Positions 63,812 through 64,000 of a stretch of 64,000 nt of DNA are shown here, in pieces. The DNA comes from Virgibacillus aidingensis. GTDB taxonomy: Bacteria > Bacillota > Bacilli > Bacillales > Amphibacillaceae. Both the position numbers and the translations under genes were made by a program. The stretch is taken from the NCBI RefSeq assembly GCF_010994035.1, contig NZ_WIXN01000001.1:186001-250000 (forward strand), written 5' to 3'. The stretch's first letter is position 1; the number at the start of each line of letters is the position of its first letter. The notes under the pieces were generated by a model. It made no database searches, was not told where the DNA came from, and saw only the letters and a program-made list of their open reading frames with translations.

Positions 63812-64000
63812 TCATTTAAAAACCCTTTTAACCACTTCTTGAAATTCCGGGAAATACAAAGGGATGTCTTTCTGCGCTAACCCTGCATACATATTTTCCG
63901 CAATGGCCTGGTGAAACCATTTTTGTTTTTCAAAGCCTGCATTAAAGTGATTCCATACATCTTCACCTTGTATTTTAATTTCTTTTTCGAGGCTGAGCAG
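63812..64000 (-). CDS. C-terminal end of a protein of unknown family (start off window)
   Basis: The frame is open from the right window edge to a TGA and encodes the last 62 residues, including NHFNAGFEKQKWFHQAIAEN and a C-terminal EVVKRVFK. It is probably a soluble, helical protein. I do not recognise it with confidence; DUF2515 (YppC) is possible. Confidence 0.6.
   Translation of the reverse strand: MLSLEKEIKIQGEDVWNHFNAGFEKQKWFHQAIAENMYAGLAQKDIPLYFPEFQEVVKRVFK

Noticed and set aside
1-64000. CRISPR array or prophage
   Set aside because: No regularly spaced repeats, cas genes, integrase or phage structural genes were seen.

Overview
The window is about 40% G+C and reads as chromosome of an endospore-forming member of the Bacillaceae. 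The nearest gene set I can recall is that of Virgibacillus, Oceanobacillus and Lentibacillus; this is inferred from gene content and not tested by search. Evidence is Gram-positive ribosome sites (AAGGAGG), Bacillus families (YueI, YfhD, CotF, CotX/CotV, CotY/CotZ, CgeD, YtrA, SdpR/SdpI), T-box leaders and sigma-A, sigma-D and possibly sigma-K promoter elements. I saw no rRNA, tRNA, CRISPR array, intact insertion sequence or phage.

Left part (1-18000): housekeeping and small genes (YueI, a short-form aconitase, CotF-like coat protein, lipoprotein hydrolase, metallo-beta-lactamase-fold hydrolase). Next comes an AT-rich island (about 9980-13010) with an sdpR-sdpI immunity pair and its promoter/operator, then scarred remnants of an RND pump and an ABC ATPase, and an orphan ABC permease. 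After exoA lies a YtrA-type GntR-ABC operon with three copies of one operator.

Centre (18674-35463): a spore-surface block. It holds a CotY/CotZ-like coat protein, a CgeD-like glycosyltransferase, the three enzymes of UDP-N-acetyl-L-fucosamine synthesis (CapE-, CapF- and CapG-like), a large glycosyltransferase, two paralogous family-2 sulfotransferases, then ATP sulfurylase, an SLC13-type permease and APS kinase, and finally two CotX/CotV proteins plus small coat-like proteins. PAPS can be made but no PAPS or sulfite reductase is present, so the simplest reading is that sulfate is imported, activated and transferred to a fucosamine-containing spore-coat glycan. This is the most interesting hypothesis in the window.

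Right part: a small copper group (four-helix Csp-like protein, HMA metallochaperone, CuA-type lipoprotein, atypical response regulator), with an FNR/CRP-like palindrome placed exactly at -41.5 of a promoter; the trpEDCFBA operon on the minus strand behind two tandem tRNA-Trp T-box riboswitches; pgsA-like, ddl, an ArsR-type regulator with an MFS gene broken by one stop codon, a truncated hydrolase, nitroreductase, PTS-IIC-like protein, secreted lipase, VanY-like carboxypeptidase, pepT, sulfurtransferase, tag, and a chemotaxis receptor with a sigma-D -10 box. Genes run off both window edges.
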